Below, in pieces: positions 24,266 through 31,790 of a stretch of 46,732 nt of DNA. A program made the translations under genes and the position numbers. The stretch is from an uncultured Clostridia bacterium (GTDB taxonomy: Bacteria; Bacillota; Clostridia; Christensenellales; DTU072): positions 1 to 46,732 of the forward strand of contig CALVTP010000008.1 in assembly GCA_944362765.1 (NCBI GenBank). Direction: 5' to 3'. Position 1 is the first letter of the stretch. The number at the start of each line of letters is the position of its first letter. The notes below the pieces were generated by a model. The model saw only the letters and a list, made by a program, of their open reading frames with translations. It had not been told where the DNA came from and did not search any database.

Positions 24266-24395
24266 CCAAAATGAATAGAAGGGTTGCAGATAGCGTTTTT
24301 CTTTCGATTTGGGGGTAAGGGAGTTTACTAAAACGTAAATGACCGCCACCCACAAACGAAAAAAAGCGCTAGATGCGCCCTTATATTCATTTTGG
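24266..24395 (-). repeat. Complete 130-bp tRNA-linked repeat, not directly touching a tRNA
   Basis: Perfect 12-bp terminal inverted repeats, CCAAAATGAATA and TATTCATTTTGG. The inner stem is TTTAC-TAAAAC-GTAAA. The hairpin AAAGCGC/GCGCCCTT is present. It is the distal complete unit of the tRNA-Leu array, about 590 bp from the tRNA. Confidence 0.85.
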
Positions 24396-24420
24396 AGATG
24401 CGCCCTTATATTCGTTTTGG
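24396..24420 (-). repeat. Right-end fragment of a tRNA-linked repeat
   Basis: A 25-bp remnant, AGATGCGCCCTTATATTCGT then TTTGG, identical to the right end of the tRNA-Pro copy. Confidence 0.7.
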
Positions 24421-24423
24421 GAG

Positions 24424-24535
24424 CCAAATTGATCAAAAGGGTGTAGAGAGCGTACTTTCAAATGCCCATGCAAGGGAGTGTACACCGACGTACATGACCG
24501 CCACAAAACAATGTATACAAACGTTGGCTAATGAT
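24424..24535 (-). repeat. tRNA-linked repeat copy, terminator end missing
   Basis: It starts CCAAATTGATCAAAAGGG and has the stem TGTAC-ACCGAC-GTACA. The right end is ATACAAACGTTGGCTAATGAT-like, with no closing inverted repeat. Confidence 0.75.
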
Positions 24536-24636
24536 CCAAAACGAAGAGAAGGGTGTGATTAGTGCGCTTTCAAGTGCGAGGACAAGGGATACTTAAAAGC
24601 CAAAAAAACGAGTAGACCAGTGTTGGATAGGGGGAA
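24536..24636 (-). repeat. Divergent tRNA-linked repeat copy
   Basis: It starts CCAAAACGAAGAGAAGGGTG. The middle stem has been lost (GATACTTAAAAGCC) and the right end reads CCAGTGTTGGATAGGGGGAA. It is identical over 101 bp to the copy at 24751. Confidence 0.7.
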
Positions 24637-24750
24637 CCAAATTGATCAAAAGGGTGCAGAGAGCGCTTTTCTTTCGATTTGGGGGTAAGGGAGTGTACAC
24701 CGACGTACATGACCGCCACAAAACAATGTATACAAACGTTGGCTAATGAT
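24637..24750 (-). repeat. tRNA-linked repeat copy, terminator end missing
   Basis: It starts CCAAATTGATCAAAAGGGTG and has the stem TGTAC-ACCGAC-GTACA. The tail is identical to that of the copy at 24424. Confidence 0.75.
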
Positions 24751-24851
24751 CCAAAACGAAGAGAAGGGTGTGATTAGTGCGCTTTCAAGTGCGAGGACAA
24801 GGGATACTTAAAAGCCAAAAAAACGAGTAGACCAGTGTTGGATAGGGGGAA
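24751..24851 (-). repeat. Divergent tRNA-linked repeat copy, duplicate of 24536-24636
   Basis: Identical to 24536-24636 at an offset of 215 bp, so it belongs to a recent tandem duplication covering two repeat units. Confidence 0.75.
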
Positions 24852-24980
24852 CCAAATTGATCAAAAGGGTGCAGAGAGCGCTTTTCTTTCGATTTGGGGG
24901 TAAGGGAGTGTACACCGACGTACATGACCGCCACCCACAAACGAAAAAAAGCGCTATATGCGCCCTTTTCATCAATTTGG
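24852..24980 (-). repeat. Complete tRNA-linked repeat abutting tRNA-Leu
   Basis: Terminal inverted repeats CCAAATTGATCA and TCATCAATTTGG, matching 11 of 12. The inner stem is TGTAC-ACCGAC-GTACA. The first 80-odd bases equal the copy 215 bp upstream. It ends directly at the CCA of tRNA-Leu without overlapping it. Confidence 0.85.
24944..24967 (-). terminator. Terminator of tRNA-Leu, inside the repeat
   Basis: Minus-strand AAGGGCGC-ATATA-GCGCTTTTTTT. The stem closes with G-U pairs and a run of seven T follows. Confidence 0.75.
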
Positions 24981-25063
24981 TGGTGCGGTCGATGGGACTT
25001 GAACCCATACGGTCTCCCATACGCCCCTCAAACGTACGCGTCTGCCTATTCCGCCACGACCGC
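24981..25063 (-). tRNA. tRNA-Leu (anticodon GAG)
   Basis: An 83-nt class II tRNA with encoded CCA. The acceptor GCGGTCG pairs with CGACCGC. The anticodon arm is TACGT-TTGAGGG-GCGTA, giving GAG. A long variable arm (TGGGAGACCGTA region) and a T-arm with GTTCAAGTC are present. It is a single-gene transcript. Confidence 0.94.
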
Positions 25064-25085
25064 ATATTCATTTAACGCGTTTTCT

Positions 25086-25114
25086 ATATTAACACATTCC
25101 CTTCTTCTTTGCAA
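25086..25114 (-). promoter_or_regulatory. Promoter of tRNA-Leu
   Basis: Minus-strand TTGCAA (25109-25114), 17 bases, TAATAT (25086-25091). Confidence 0.75.
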
Positions 25115-25254
25115 CTCATTTTATAAACTTTTTACGCAATATACTTTCCCTACGTTTTTTCGGATTTAATTCATGCTTTTCAGGTGATTTTACGTTCATG
25201 CCTGTTGCTCAGGCGGTTTTCACGGCGTCGTAGTCCGGTTTAAGTAATTTACTT

Positions 25255-25282
25255 TTGCATTTTTTGTAAAGTATGGTATTAT
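25255..25282 (+). promoter_or_regulatory. Candidate promoter of the GDPD-like gene
   Basis: TTGCAT (25255-25260), 16 bases, TATTAT (25277-25282); overlapping TATAAT-like boxes follow within ten bases. Confidence 0.6.
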
Positions 25283-25328
25283 ATAATAAAGACTTTAACG
25301 ACTTAGCCGCATTCGGCAGGGAGGAAAC

Positions 25329-26189
25329 ATGCTCGAAAGATTACTCGAAGAAGGCAGACCGCTTATCGCCGTTCACCGCGGCAAAAACGGCGGAGCCATT
25401 GCCGAAAACACCGTTTATTCGGCTTTGAACGGGTTCAGGTCGGGCGCCGACATCGTCGAGTTCGACGTACAGGGAACGCTGGACGGCAAGATTGCCGTTT
25501 TTCACGAGGGCATGGAATTCAAGATTCTCTCGCCCGCTTTGCCGCCGGTAATGTTGTCGTTGATGAGTGAATTGAAGCGCCGTAAATTCCGCGCCCAATA
25601 TTGCGGGAAGCTGAAATACGGCATTTTCGAGCTGGAGGAGTATCTCCTGGCGTTGAAAGGGAAGGGTTTATTGAACTTCGACCGCATATGGTGCGCCGAC
25701 ATCGGGAAGTGCTTGGAAGTAGTAAAAAAACTCGACATGTTCGACCAGATTCTTTTCAAGGGTTACGCCACAAAGGGAAGGTGCAAAATTCTGGACTACA
25801 TGAAGCTCTACCCCGAGGCATGGTTTATGCCGATATGCAAGACCAACGCCATGTACGATACCGCTATCGGTGAGTGTGCCCGCCGCGGCGTCGTAGCCCG
25901 CGGCATAGAAGTATTGTATAAGTCCGAGGACGACATGTTCGCTTCCCCCGAGTTCGTTTCCGAGGAAAGGAAGGCAGGAAGGTTCGTCTGGGCAAACTCC
26001 ATAGACCTCGACGGCAAACCCGATATGTGCGCCGAGCACGGCGACATGTACGCCATGTTTGACGGCTATGAAAAGCATTGGGGCTTTTTGTCGGAGCGTG
26101 GCTACAGGGTAATTCAGACCGATTGGCCGGACGCGTTGAAGGAGTACCTTGACGAAAAATTTCCGGAGCAAAACAAAGTGTTAAGGTAA
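25329..26189 (+). CDS. Glycerophosphodiester phosphodiesterase-like protein
   Basis: A 286-residue TIM-barrel protein of the GDPD superfamily, which hydrolyses glycerophosphodiesters to glycerol-3-phosphate and an alcohol. Family residues are visible: LIAVHRGKNGG (catalytic His near 16), AENT (Glu and Asn), IVEFDVQGTLDGKIAVFHEG with Glu and Asp metal ligands and the second His. The C-terminal part ends ERGYRVIQTDWPDALKEYL, as in the family. There is no signal peptide, so it acts in the cytoplasm. GGGAGG lies ahead of the ATG. It is monocistronic. The usual DG(V/I)PVVxHD is IAVFHEG, so substrate range may differ. Confidence 0.88.
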   Translation: MLERLLEEGRPLIAVHRGKNGGAIAENTVYSALNGFRSGADIVEFDVQGTLDGKIAVFHEGMEFKILSPALPPVMLSLMSELKRRKFRAQYCGKLKYGIFELEEYLLALKGKGLLNFDRIWCADIGKCLEVVKKLDMFDQILFKGYATKGRCKILDYMKLYPEAWFMPICKTNAMYDTAIGECARRGVVARGIEVLYKSEDDMFASPEFVSEERKAGRFVWANSIDLDGKPDMCAEHGDMYAMFDGYEKHWGFLSERGYRVIQTDWPDALKEYLDEKFPEQNKVLR

Positions 26190-26318
26190 CCGTATCCGTA
26201 AAAAAAGTTACCCGTTCTTCACTTTTTCCGAAAACAGCCATTTTTGCCGCGAGGGGATAAGGACAAAGCCCAAGCCGTAAAAGGCGGCAAGGGTGATCTC
26301 AAGCGGTCGAAGTGCCGC

Positions 26319-26347
26319 TTGATTTAATCGCGTATTAATGGTATCAT
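26319..26347 (+). promoter_or_regulatory. Promoter of the TIGR00725-like gene
   Basis: TTGATT (26319-26324), 17 bases, TATCAT (26342-26347). Confidence 0.6.
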
Positions 26348-26379
26348 TGCATATAATAGATAAATCATAAGGAGCAGAT

Positions 26380-26949
26380 ATGAAAAAGATTATTGCCGTT
26401 GCGGGGAACGCGGGAGTAACCGAGGACTCCGTCAACTTCAAACTTGCGTACGACACCGGGAAGGCTGTTATCGACCATGGTTACAGGCTGCAATGCGGCG
26501 GACTGGAAGGCGTAATGCGCGCTGCCTGCATGGGGGCAAGAGCCTCCGAAAAGTACACCGAGGGAGATATAATAGGGCTGCTGCCTTCCTTCGACCCCGG
26601 GACAGCCAACGAGTTCGTCGATATCAGGATCCCGACGGGGCTGGACGTCTTCAGAAACGTCATCGTGGCGTCGGCTTCCGCTGTCATAGCGGTAGGGGGC
26701 GGCGCGGGTACGCTGTCGGAAATAGCCAACGCCTGGGCTTTGAAGCGGCTGGTGCTGGGCTATAAAAACGCGGAGGGGTGGAGCGCGAAATTGGCGGACA
26801 CTCGTCTCGACGCCAGAAACCGCTACCCCGATATACCCGAGGACAGGTTCTACGGAGTGGAATCCGCCGAGGAAGCGCTCAATCTGATAGACAAATACCT
26901 TCCCCGCTACGACGAGTATCACGACGGTATCACGCCCGGCGATAAATAA
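26380..26949 (+). CDS. LOG-like nucleotide-binding protein (TIGR00725 type)
   Basis: A 189-residue Rossmann-like protein of the LOG/SLOG superfamily. It begins IIAVAGNAGV, has the ligand loop QCGGLEGVMRAACMGA, then GDIIGLLPSFDPGTANEFVD, and the VGGGAGTLSEIANAW motif, corresponding to the PGGxGTxxE of LOG phosphoribohydrolases. LOG enzymes release cytokinin-type bases from nucleotide monophosphates. The TIGR00725 branch is common in anaerobes and uncharacterised, so the call is by fold. AAGGAG lies ahead of the ATG. The gene is monocistronic, with its own promoter. Confidence 0.85.
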   Translation: MKKIIAVAGNAGVTEDSVNFKLAYDTGKAVIDHGYRLQCGGLEGVMRAACMGARASEKYTEGDIIGLLPSFDPGTANEFVDIRIPTGLDVFRNVIVASASAVIAVGGGAGTLSEIANAWALKRLVLGYKNAEGWSAKLADTRLDARNRYPDIPEDRFYGVESAEEALNLIDKYLPRYDEYHDGITPGDK

Positions 26950-26981
26950 AAAAAGCCGATCGCGTTTATTTCAAAAAAATA

Positions 26982-27010
26982 TTGAAATCTCGCGCGTTAT
27001 AAGGTATAAT
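26982..27010 (+). promoter_or_regulatory. Promoter of the gene at 27040
   Basis: TTGAAA (26982-26987), 17 bases, TATAAT (27005-27010). The start would lie only about 20 bases before the ATG. Confidence 0.78.
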
Positions 27011-27039
27011 TATATCAAGTAAGCTCCAGGGGATTGAAA

Positions 27040-28047
27040 ATGCGTAATCTCGCCGAACAAAAGAAATTGTATTCACCGCTGATCGCGTTGCTGTTTACGA
27101 CGATTCTTTTCGTCGCGATTTTCCTCGTATTTTACTATAATGCCATGGATATTACCCAATCCTTATTTGGTATACGCTTTTACGATTTTGACGAAGAACT
27201 GGTAAAAGTCGACGATTACGACGTCGCGGAAGGCGACAGAATGTTCTATATCGAGCAAGGCTCCAAAGTCATAATCCGGGAGGTGGGTTTCGAGGAGCTC
27301 GAAGAAAACGACATCATCTTCTTTTACTATAACGATGAGGGTGAAAACGTCGTGGTTGCCCAGATCTACAAAGGCAGAGACGAAGGTATCGACGGCGAAA
27401 CCGTTTACTACGTTCATGCGCTGGACGATGCTGCGATTCACACCGTAAACATCGCCTCGGGGCATCTTTTGGGCGTATATTCCTCCCACATTCAATACCT
27501 CGGCACGGTCAGCGCTTACCTTACCGAGTCGGCTGCGTTGATGTACGGCTCGCTGGTGCTCTTGGGATTGTTGCTGTTCGTCGTGCCGATTGCCGTCTTT
27601 GTCATACGGCTTAAAAAGCGCCGCATGGGAAGCCCCTTCCCTGAAGGCGTCAATATCAACAAATTAAATACCGAAAACCTCTATATTTACGAAAATATGC
27701 GCAGGTTTTTTGCCGAGGCGGGCGTCTTCACAATAGAGAAGGGATACGATTGCGACTTAATCTATATCGGGAAGCGCTTGTTTGCGGTGCTCCATTGCAC
27801 CAACGGCAACATGTATGTCAATATCAACAAAAACTTCCAGCGCTACGACGGCAAAGTGGATCGGGCAGGCTATATCTGCATCCCGCATGCGAGCTCCATT
27901 CCTACGGCGCAAAAGCGCGTCAACTCCATTTACCAGGCCTATTTCAGTAACTTCAAGTATATGCAGGCAAGGAAAAGACGCCGTCCACGTCCGAACACCG
28001 CAACCGGTCTTCCCCGTCAGAACCCCGCAAACAGACTGCCTCGCTAG
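27040..28047 (+). CDS. Membrane protein, unknown, with extracytoplasmic beta-rich domain
   Basis: A 335-residue protein from the ATG at 27040 (AGGGG upstream; an in-frame TTG at 27034 is less likely). A membrane helix at about 14-36 is followed by an outside domain (40-160) with VAEGDRMFYIEQGSKVI, LEENDIIFFYYNDEGENVVV and YYVHALDD. This alternation resembles the S26 signal-peptidase fold, but no Ser-Lys catalytic pair can be seen. A second helix (about 168-190) precedes a cytoplasmic domain (200-310) and a basic, Pro- and Arg-rich tail. No known function. A terminator follows at 28101. Confidence 0.75.
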   Translation: MRNLAEQKKLYSPLIALLFTTILFVAIFLVFYYNAMDITQSLFGIRFYDFDEELVKVDDYDVAEGDRMFYIEQGSKVIIREVGFEELEENDIIFFYYNDEGENVVVAQIYKGRDEGIDGETVYYVHALDDAAIHTVNIASGHLLGVYSSHIQYLGTVSAYLTESAALMYGSLVLLGLLLFVVPIAVFVIRLKKRRMGSPFPEGVNINKLNTENLYIYENMRRFFAEAGVFTIEKGYDCDLIYIGKRLFAVLHCTNGNMYVNINKNFQRYDGKVDRAGYICIPHASSIPTAQKRVNSIYQAYFSNFKYMQARKRRRPRPNTATGLPRQNPANRLPR

Positions 28048-28100
28048 CGGTTAATCGGTTTTAAATTGCTTCCGCGGCAGGTTGCCGTCGGTAAAAGAGG

Positions 28101-28127
28101 AAACGCCCTTTTCTACGGGGGCGTTTT
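28101..28127 (+). terminator. Terminator after the gene at 27040
   Basis: AAACGCCC (28101-28108) with GGGCGTTT (28119-28126), followed by TTATA. Confidence 0.8.
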
Positions 28128-28175
28128 ATAGTGAAAAACCTTCTAAACGCTTTTAAAAATCGCTGAAAAAAGCTT

Positions 28176-29165
28176 TTACACGAGCGGTACGAACAATAAC
28201 ATCACCGGGATAGTCACTATTGAAACGAGGGTGGAAACGGTGACTTCCTTGGCTGCGAGGGCGGAGTCCTTTTCGTAAAGCGCGGAAAACATGATAACGT
28301 TCTGCGCACACGGCATCGCCGACATCGCGATAAGGTTCAATGCTATCGGCTCCGTGTTCATGAACAAAGACATCAATGCCGTGACCGCCACCGCAAGCAG
28401 CGGGCAGAAAAGCAATTTTATGGCGGAAGCTATGTAAACGCGATAATCGGCAAATAACTCTTTGAAGCGCATGTCGGCAAGTTTTAACCCCAAAAGCACC
28501 ATTGCCAAGGGTCCCACCATGTCGGCAAACAGCCTCGTCACCTCCTGAATGCCTTGAACCAATTCCGCCGCTGCGCCGCCGAGCCCCTCCGCCTTTAAAA
28601 AGTTGAGGTTCAGCATAAACAGCGGAAGCGCGATAATAAACGACAATGTAGGCGGATTCAACAGCGCGCGTTTCAAGCTGATGTGCTTTTTGTCGCCGGT
28701 CAGAGCAAAGTTTCCCAATGTCCAAGCCATCAGGTTGAACGCCACGACCGAGACTGTCGCGTATAAAATGATGACGTGGTCGTCGGGCGCCATCAATTGT
28801 AAAAAGGGTATGCACATGTAGCCGACGTTTCCGAAAGCTCCTCCGTAGGCGATGACGCCTTTTGCGGCGTGCTCCGCATTCAAAACCTTCATTAAAAGGG
28901 CGCCGAGCCCCAGAACGGCGCCTATCGTAACGCAGGTAAAAAGGAAGACGATGACGATATTGAGGAGCACCTCCGAATCGTACGCGGTGTTCAGAAAGGA
29001 GTCGAACGTCACAAATGGCTGCAATACGTAAAGCAGCATCACAGACAAAAATCTGACGGCGCTTTCGGAATCGACAGAACGCATTTTGCCGAGCACAAAC
29101 CCCGGCACCGCCATCAGTAACAGCATTATAACGGAGATCGCCCCAGTTAAAAACAGTTCGCCCAT
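28176..29165 (-). CDS. AEC-family (auxin efflux carrier-like) permease
   Basis: A 329-residue inner-membrane carrier with about ten hydrophobic helices arranged as two inverted halves. Family marks include the first-half GGAFGNVGYMCIPFL (about 108-122) and the second-half LGLKLADMRFKEL, AVTALMSLF and MPCAQNVIMFSALY. AEC members move organic acids or amino acids. The substrate here is not readable. Its ATG overlaps the stop of the upstream helical gene by one base (TAATG), so the two are co-translated. No terminator was seen immediately downstream. Confidence 0.88.
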   Translation of the reverse strand: MGELFLTGAISVIMLLLMAVPGFVLGKMRSVDSESAVRFLSVMLLYVLQPFVTFDSFLNTAYDSEVLLNIVIVFLFTCVTIGAVLGLGALLMKVLNAEHAAKGVIAYGGAFGNVGYMCIPFLQLMAPDDHVIILYATVSVVAFNLMAWTLGNFALTGDKKHISLKRALLNPPTLSFIIALPLFMLNLNFLKAEGLGGAAAELVQGIQEVTRLFADMVGPLAMVLLGLKLADMRFKELFADYRVYIASAIKLLFCPLLAVAVTALMSLFMNTEPIALNLIAMSAMPCAQNVIMFSALYEKDSALAAKEVTVSTLVSIVTIPVMLLFVPLV

Positions 29166-29866
29166 TATTCGAGTATCCCGTAAGTGGTGAGTATATCTTT
29201 TACAGCGTTTAGTTCCCTTAAATCCATATTATTGGAGCCCAAAGCGTACTTTAAGCCGAGATAGATGACTTTCAATAAAATGGGATTGTCGAACTCCACG
29301 GCGTATAACATTCCCTTCACCATGTCCTGAAGGTCGCGTCGCTCGTCCTCTTCCAAAAGGTCCGTTGCGTAAACGTTTGCAAGGAGGGTTTTCAGCCAGC
29401 GGGCAAGCTCCTCCTTGTCCGGTTCCGGTATTATCGATTCCGACGGAGCGAGCCTCGCGCCCTGAATAGCGTTTTCGCCTTTCAGAAGGGAGTGGAAGGC
29501 GCGTTTGAAGGGTGCGATGACGGTTTCCAGAAATTTTCGGAAGCAATCGTTGGATGTCGCGGCGGGGAAGTATTTGGTGACGAAATCGGTAATGGAGATT
29601 CTGCGCTTGTCGAATTCCAACAGAAGTCCCACCGTCAGCGCCACCACGCTTTTAGCCGATTGCGGCATTTTGAATTCGCCCGTTTCGGTGCATTTTTGAA
29701 GCTCGGAAGAAAAAGAGGTCGCCCCCGCCGCTTCTCTTACGACATGGAGGTAATCGGGCGTCGCGGCAAGCGTGCGCAGCAAATTGGCGATGGCGCGGTC
29801 GACGATAATGAGCCTTGAATCGAAGACGGCTGATATACATTGGTCGAATTTATCGGTATTCGGCAT
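29165..29866 (-). CDS. Helical cytoplasmic protein of unknown function
   Basis: A 233-residue soluble, largely helical protein with no recognised domain, signal peptide or membrane helix. It has a small hydrophobic stretch, AKSVVALTVGLLLEF, at about 70-84. GGGAGG lies six bases ahead of the ATG. It shares a promoter with, and overlaps by one base, the AEC permease gene, so it could be a regulator or accessory of that carrier (inference from position only). Confidence 0.7.
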   Translation of the reverse strand: MPNTDKFDQCISAVFDSRLIIVDRAIANLLRTLAATPDYLHVVREAAGATSFSSELQKCTETGEFKMPQSAKSVVALTVGLLLEFDKRRISITDFVTKYFPAATSNDCFRKFLETVIAPFKRAFHSLLKGENAIQGARLAPSESIIPEPDKEELARWLKTLLANVYATDLLEEDERRDLQDMVKGMLYAVEFDNPILLKVIYLGLKYALGSNNMDLRELNAVKDILTTYGILE

Positions 29867-29925
29867 AATTCCTCCCGTCGCGGTCGGCGTCTTTTTCCGT
29901 GCTGCCGCGCTTACGGATATACTAT

Positions 29926-29953
29926 ATCATAAAATTTCCGAAAAGTCTTGCAA
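29926..29953 (-). promoter_or_regulatory. Leftward promoter of the AEC operon, sharing its -35 with the Crp/Fnr gene
   Basis: Minus-strand TTGCAA (29948-29953), 16 bases, TATGAT (29926-29931). TTGCAA is its own reverse complement and is also the -35 box of the rightward promoter. Confidence 0.55.
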
Positions 29954-29976
29954 ATACCGATAATTTATAGTATAAT
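29948..29976 (+). promoter_or_regulatory. Promoter of the Crp/Fnr-family gene
   Basis: TTGCAA (29948-29953), 17 bases, TATAAT (29971-29976). Confidence 0.82.
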
Positions 29977-29989
29977 CAAAAAGTAGTTC

Positions 29990-30003
29990 GTTGCCATGGC
30001 AAC
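29990..30003. promoter_or_regulatory. Perfect 14-bp palindrome, candidate operator
   Basis: GTTGCCATGGCAAC lies about 7 bases after the expected transcription start and 30 before the ATG of a DNA-binding regulator. It differs from the classic Crp and Fnr boxes. Binding here would block transcription, giving autorepression. Confidence 0.6.
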
Positions 30004-30032
30004 AAAATTTTTGCAGGGAAAAGGAGCAAAAA

Positions 30033-30728
30033 ATGAATATTTTCAAGGTATTGAGAAAAAACAGATTGTTTTCCGACTTCGACGACAAGGAAATCAACAA
30101 GATGTTCGACTGTCTCCACGGGCATATCCATAAATATTCGCGCGGCAGAGTAGTCGCCGAAGAGGGCGCCCCGGTAGAGGAGATAGGTATAATTTTAGAA
30201 GGAAGAGCCGTCAAATTCCTGCGTAAACCCGACGGCAGTCTCGTAAATTGCGGCGAGCTTGCGGTAGGCGACATGTTCGGCGAGGTAGAAGGTTACACTC
30301 CCGAAAAACGCTATTCGACGTCGGTGGTGCTTGCCGAGGATTCGACGGTTTTGTACGTTTCGATTCCCTCCATCGTCAAACAATGCCGGAACAACTGCCC
30401 GCATCACCAGAAATTGCTGGAAAACATGCTTTCCTGCCTTGCAGAGCGCATTGATTTAATGAATACCGACCAGAAGTACCTGAAAATAAAGAGTATGCGC
30501 GGCAAAATCTCCAAACTTTTCTACGATAAGTACTTGCAGCAGGGCACCACAACCATTCACCTCGGCTTCAATCGTAACGAGATGGCGGAGTATCTTAACG
30601 TTTCCCGCCCGTCGATGTCGAGGGAGATGATCAATATGAAAAACGACGGAGTCATCTCCTACAGAAAGGACGAAATAGTCATACACGACGTCGACAAGTT
30701 GAAAGAGCTTGCCGACGGAGCAAGATAG
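30033..30728 (+). CDS. Crp/Fnr-family transcriptional regulator
   Basis: A 231-residue regulator starting MNIFKVLRKNRLFSDF. It has an N-terminal cyclic-nucleotide-binding-type beta-barrel (about 15-120, with VVAEEGAPVEEIGIILEGRA and LAVGDMFGEVEGY), a long dimer helix (about 125-150), and a C-terminal winged helix (about 165-225) with NRNEMAEYLNVSRPSMSREM as the recognition helix-turn-helix. There is no N-terminal Cys cluster as in Fnr; CRNNCPHH at 116-123 is the only Cys pair. The ATG at 30033 has AAGGAG upstream; a longer frame from 29991 runs through the palindrome and lacks a site. It is followed directly by a hydrolase gene. The effector is unknown. Confidence 0.9.
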   Translation: MNIFKVLRKNRLFSDFDDKEINKMFDCLHGHIHKYSRGRVVAEEGAPVEEIGIILEGRAVKFLRKPDGSLVNCGELAVGDMFGEVEGYTPEKRYSTSVVLAEDSTVLYVSIPSIVKQCRNNCPHHQKLLENMLSCLAERIDLMNTDQKYLKIKSMRGKISKLFYDKYLQQGTTTIHLGFNRNEMAEYLNVSRPSMSREMINMKNDGVISYRKDEIVIHDVDKLKELADGAR

Positions 30729-31703
30729 ATGAGCGCCGTTGAAATCGTATCTGTGGTATTCGGGTGCGTCGCAGCTGCGGCGTTCCTTGCTTTTATGTTG
30801 TTATACCGATATGTCAGGGCATTTATAGAACCGAGGAAGAGGGAAGACGACGAACTCATCGCGCATGAAAAAGAGGTAAAAAAGTTTTCCGACGAGTGGA
30901 CGGAAGAAAAATACATACGCTTTGAAATCACTTCGCGCTTCGGTTACCGCCTTGTAGGCTACTACTATGACTTCGGCGCCGAGGAGACGGTGGTGCTGCT
31001 GCACGGACACAACTCCTCGCACGTTTCTCAGCTGAAATATATGGAGCTTTTCAAAAAGCTCGGGTATAACGTGTTCATTCTCGACCACAGGCGCTCGGGA
31101 GCCTCCGGCGGCGATACGATAACCTTCGGCGCGAAGGAAAAAATCGACGCCGAGGACTTTATTTCATATATTAAGGGCAAAGTGCCCGGCATAAAAATAG
31201 CAGGGCTTTTCGGGGAAAGCATGGGTGCTGCCACCGCTATGATGCTTGCACCGAAAATCGAGGGTTTGGGATTCCTTATAGAGTACTGCGGGTACGCAAA
31301 CTTCGAAGGATTGTTACTTCGCTACTTTAAAAGTAGAGGCTTGACGAGGCTCGGTTCGCGCTTTATCGGGGTCATAACGAAATGCTTGTACGGGTTCGAT
31401 CCGAAGGACACGGACGCTTTACGGGCGCTCAAAACGGTCTCGGTGCCCGTTTTGATAATGCACTCGAAAGCCGACGAAGTAGTCGTCTTCGAAAACGCCG
31501 AAATGCTCCTTAAAGCAAAGCCGGAAGCCGACTTCGTCATCTTTGACGGTTCCCGCCACGCCTGCTCATACACCACCTACCCCGAGGAGTTCGAAGGCGC
31601 CGTCCGCCAATTTTTAGAAAAAGTGAAGGCGCCCGCTTCTTTACGCGAAGGAGCTTCATCGGGCGGGAAGGAAGGAGAAGAAAGTTCTTCCGCGACCGAC
31701 TGA
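30729..31703 (+). CDS. Membrane-anchored alpha/beta hydrolase
   Basis: A 324-residue protein with an N-terminal membrane helix (about 5-27) and an alpha/beta-hydrolase domain. It has the oxyanion stretch VLLHGHNSS, the nucleophile elbow LFGESMGAA (Ser near 161), the acid in MHSKADEVV and His in GSRHACSYTTYP. It belongs to the serine peptidase S9/BAAT-like branch, close to proteins annotated as alpha/beta hydrolases of lipid or peptide turnover. The C-terminal 25 residues are low-complexity. The ATG follows the stop of the Crp/Fnr gene directly and uses GGAG inside it, so the two form an operon. Substrate unknown. Confidence 0.87.
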   Translation: MSAVEIVSVVFGCVAAAAFLAFMLLYRYVRAFIEPRKREDDELIAHEKEVKKFSDEWTEEKYIRFEITSRFGYRLVGYYYDFGAEETVVLLHGHNSSHVSQLKYMELFKKLGYNVFILDHRRSGASGGDTITFGAKEKIDAEDFISYIKGKVPGIKIAGLFGESMGAATAMMLAPKIEGLGFLIEYCGYANFEGLLLRYFKSRGLTRLGSRFIGVITKCLYGFDPKDTDALRALKTVSVPVLIMHSKADEVVVFENAEMLLKAKPEADFVIFDGSRHACSYTTYPEEFEGAVRQFLEKVKAPASLREGASSGGKEGEESSSATD

Positions 31704-31790
31704 CCGGGAATTTCTTCGTCCGACAGGAAAACAGAGCCGAAAGAGATATCGGTTACCGATTCAAAGACAGTAATCATCCGGAGGGATATT

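Noticed and set aside
24266-24980. Direct repeats suggesting a CRISPR array
   Set aside because: Units are 100-130 bp, carry hairpins and terminators, have no short unique spacers, and no cas gene is present.
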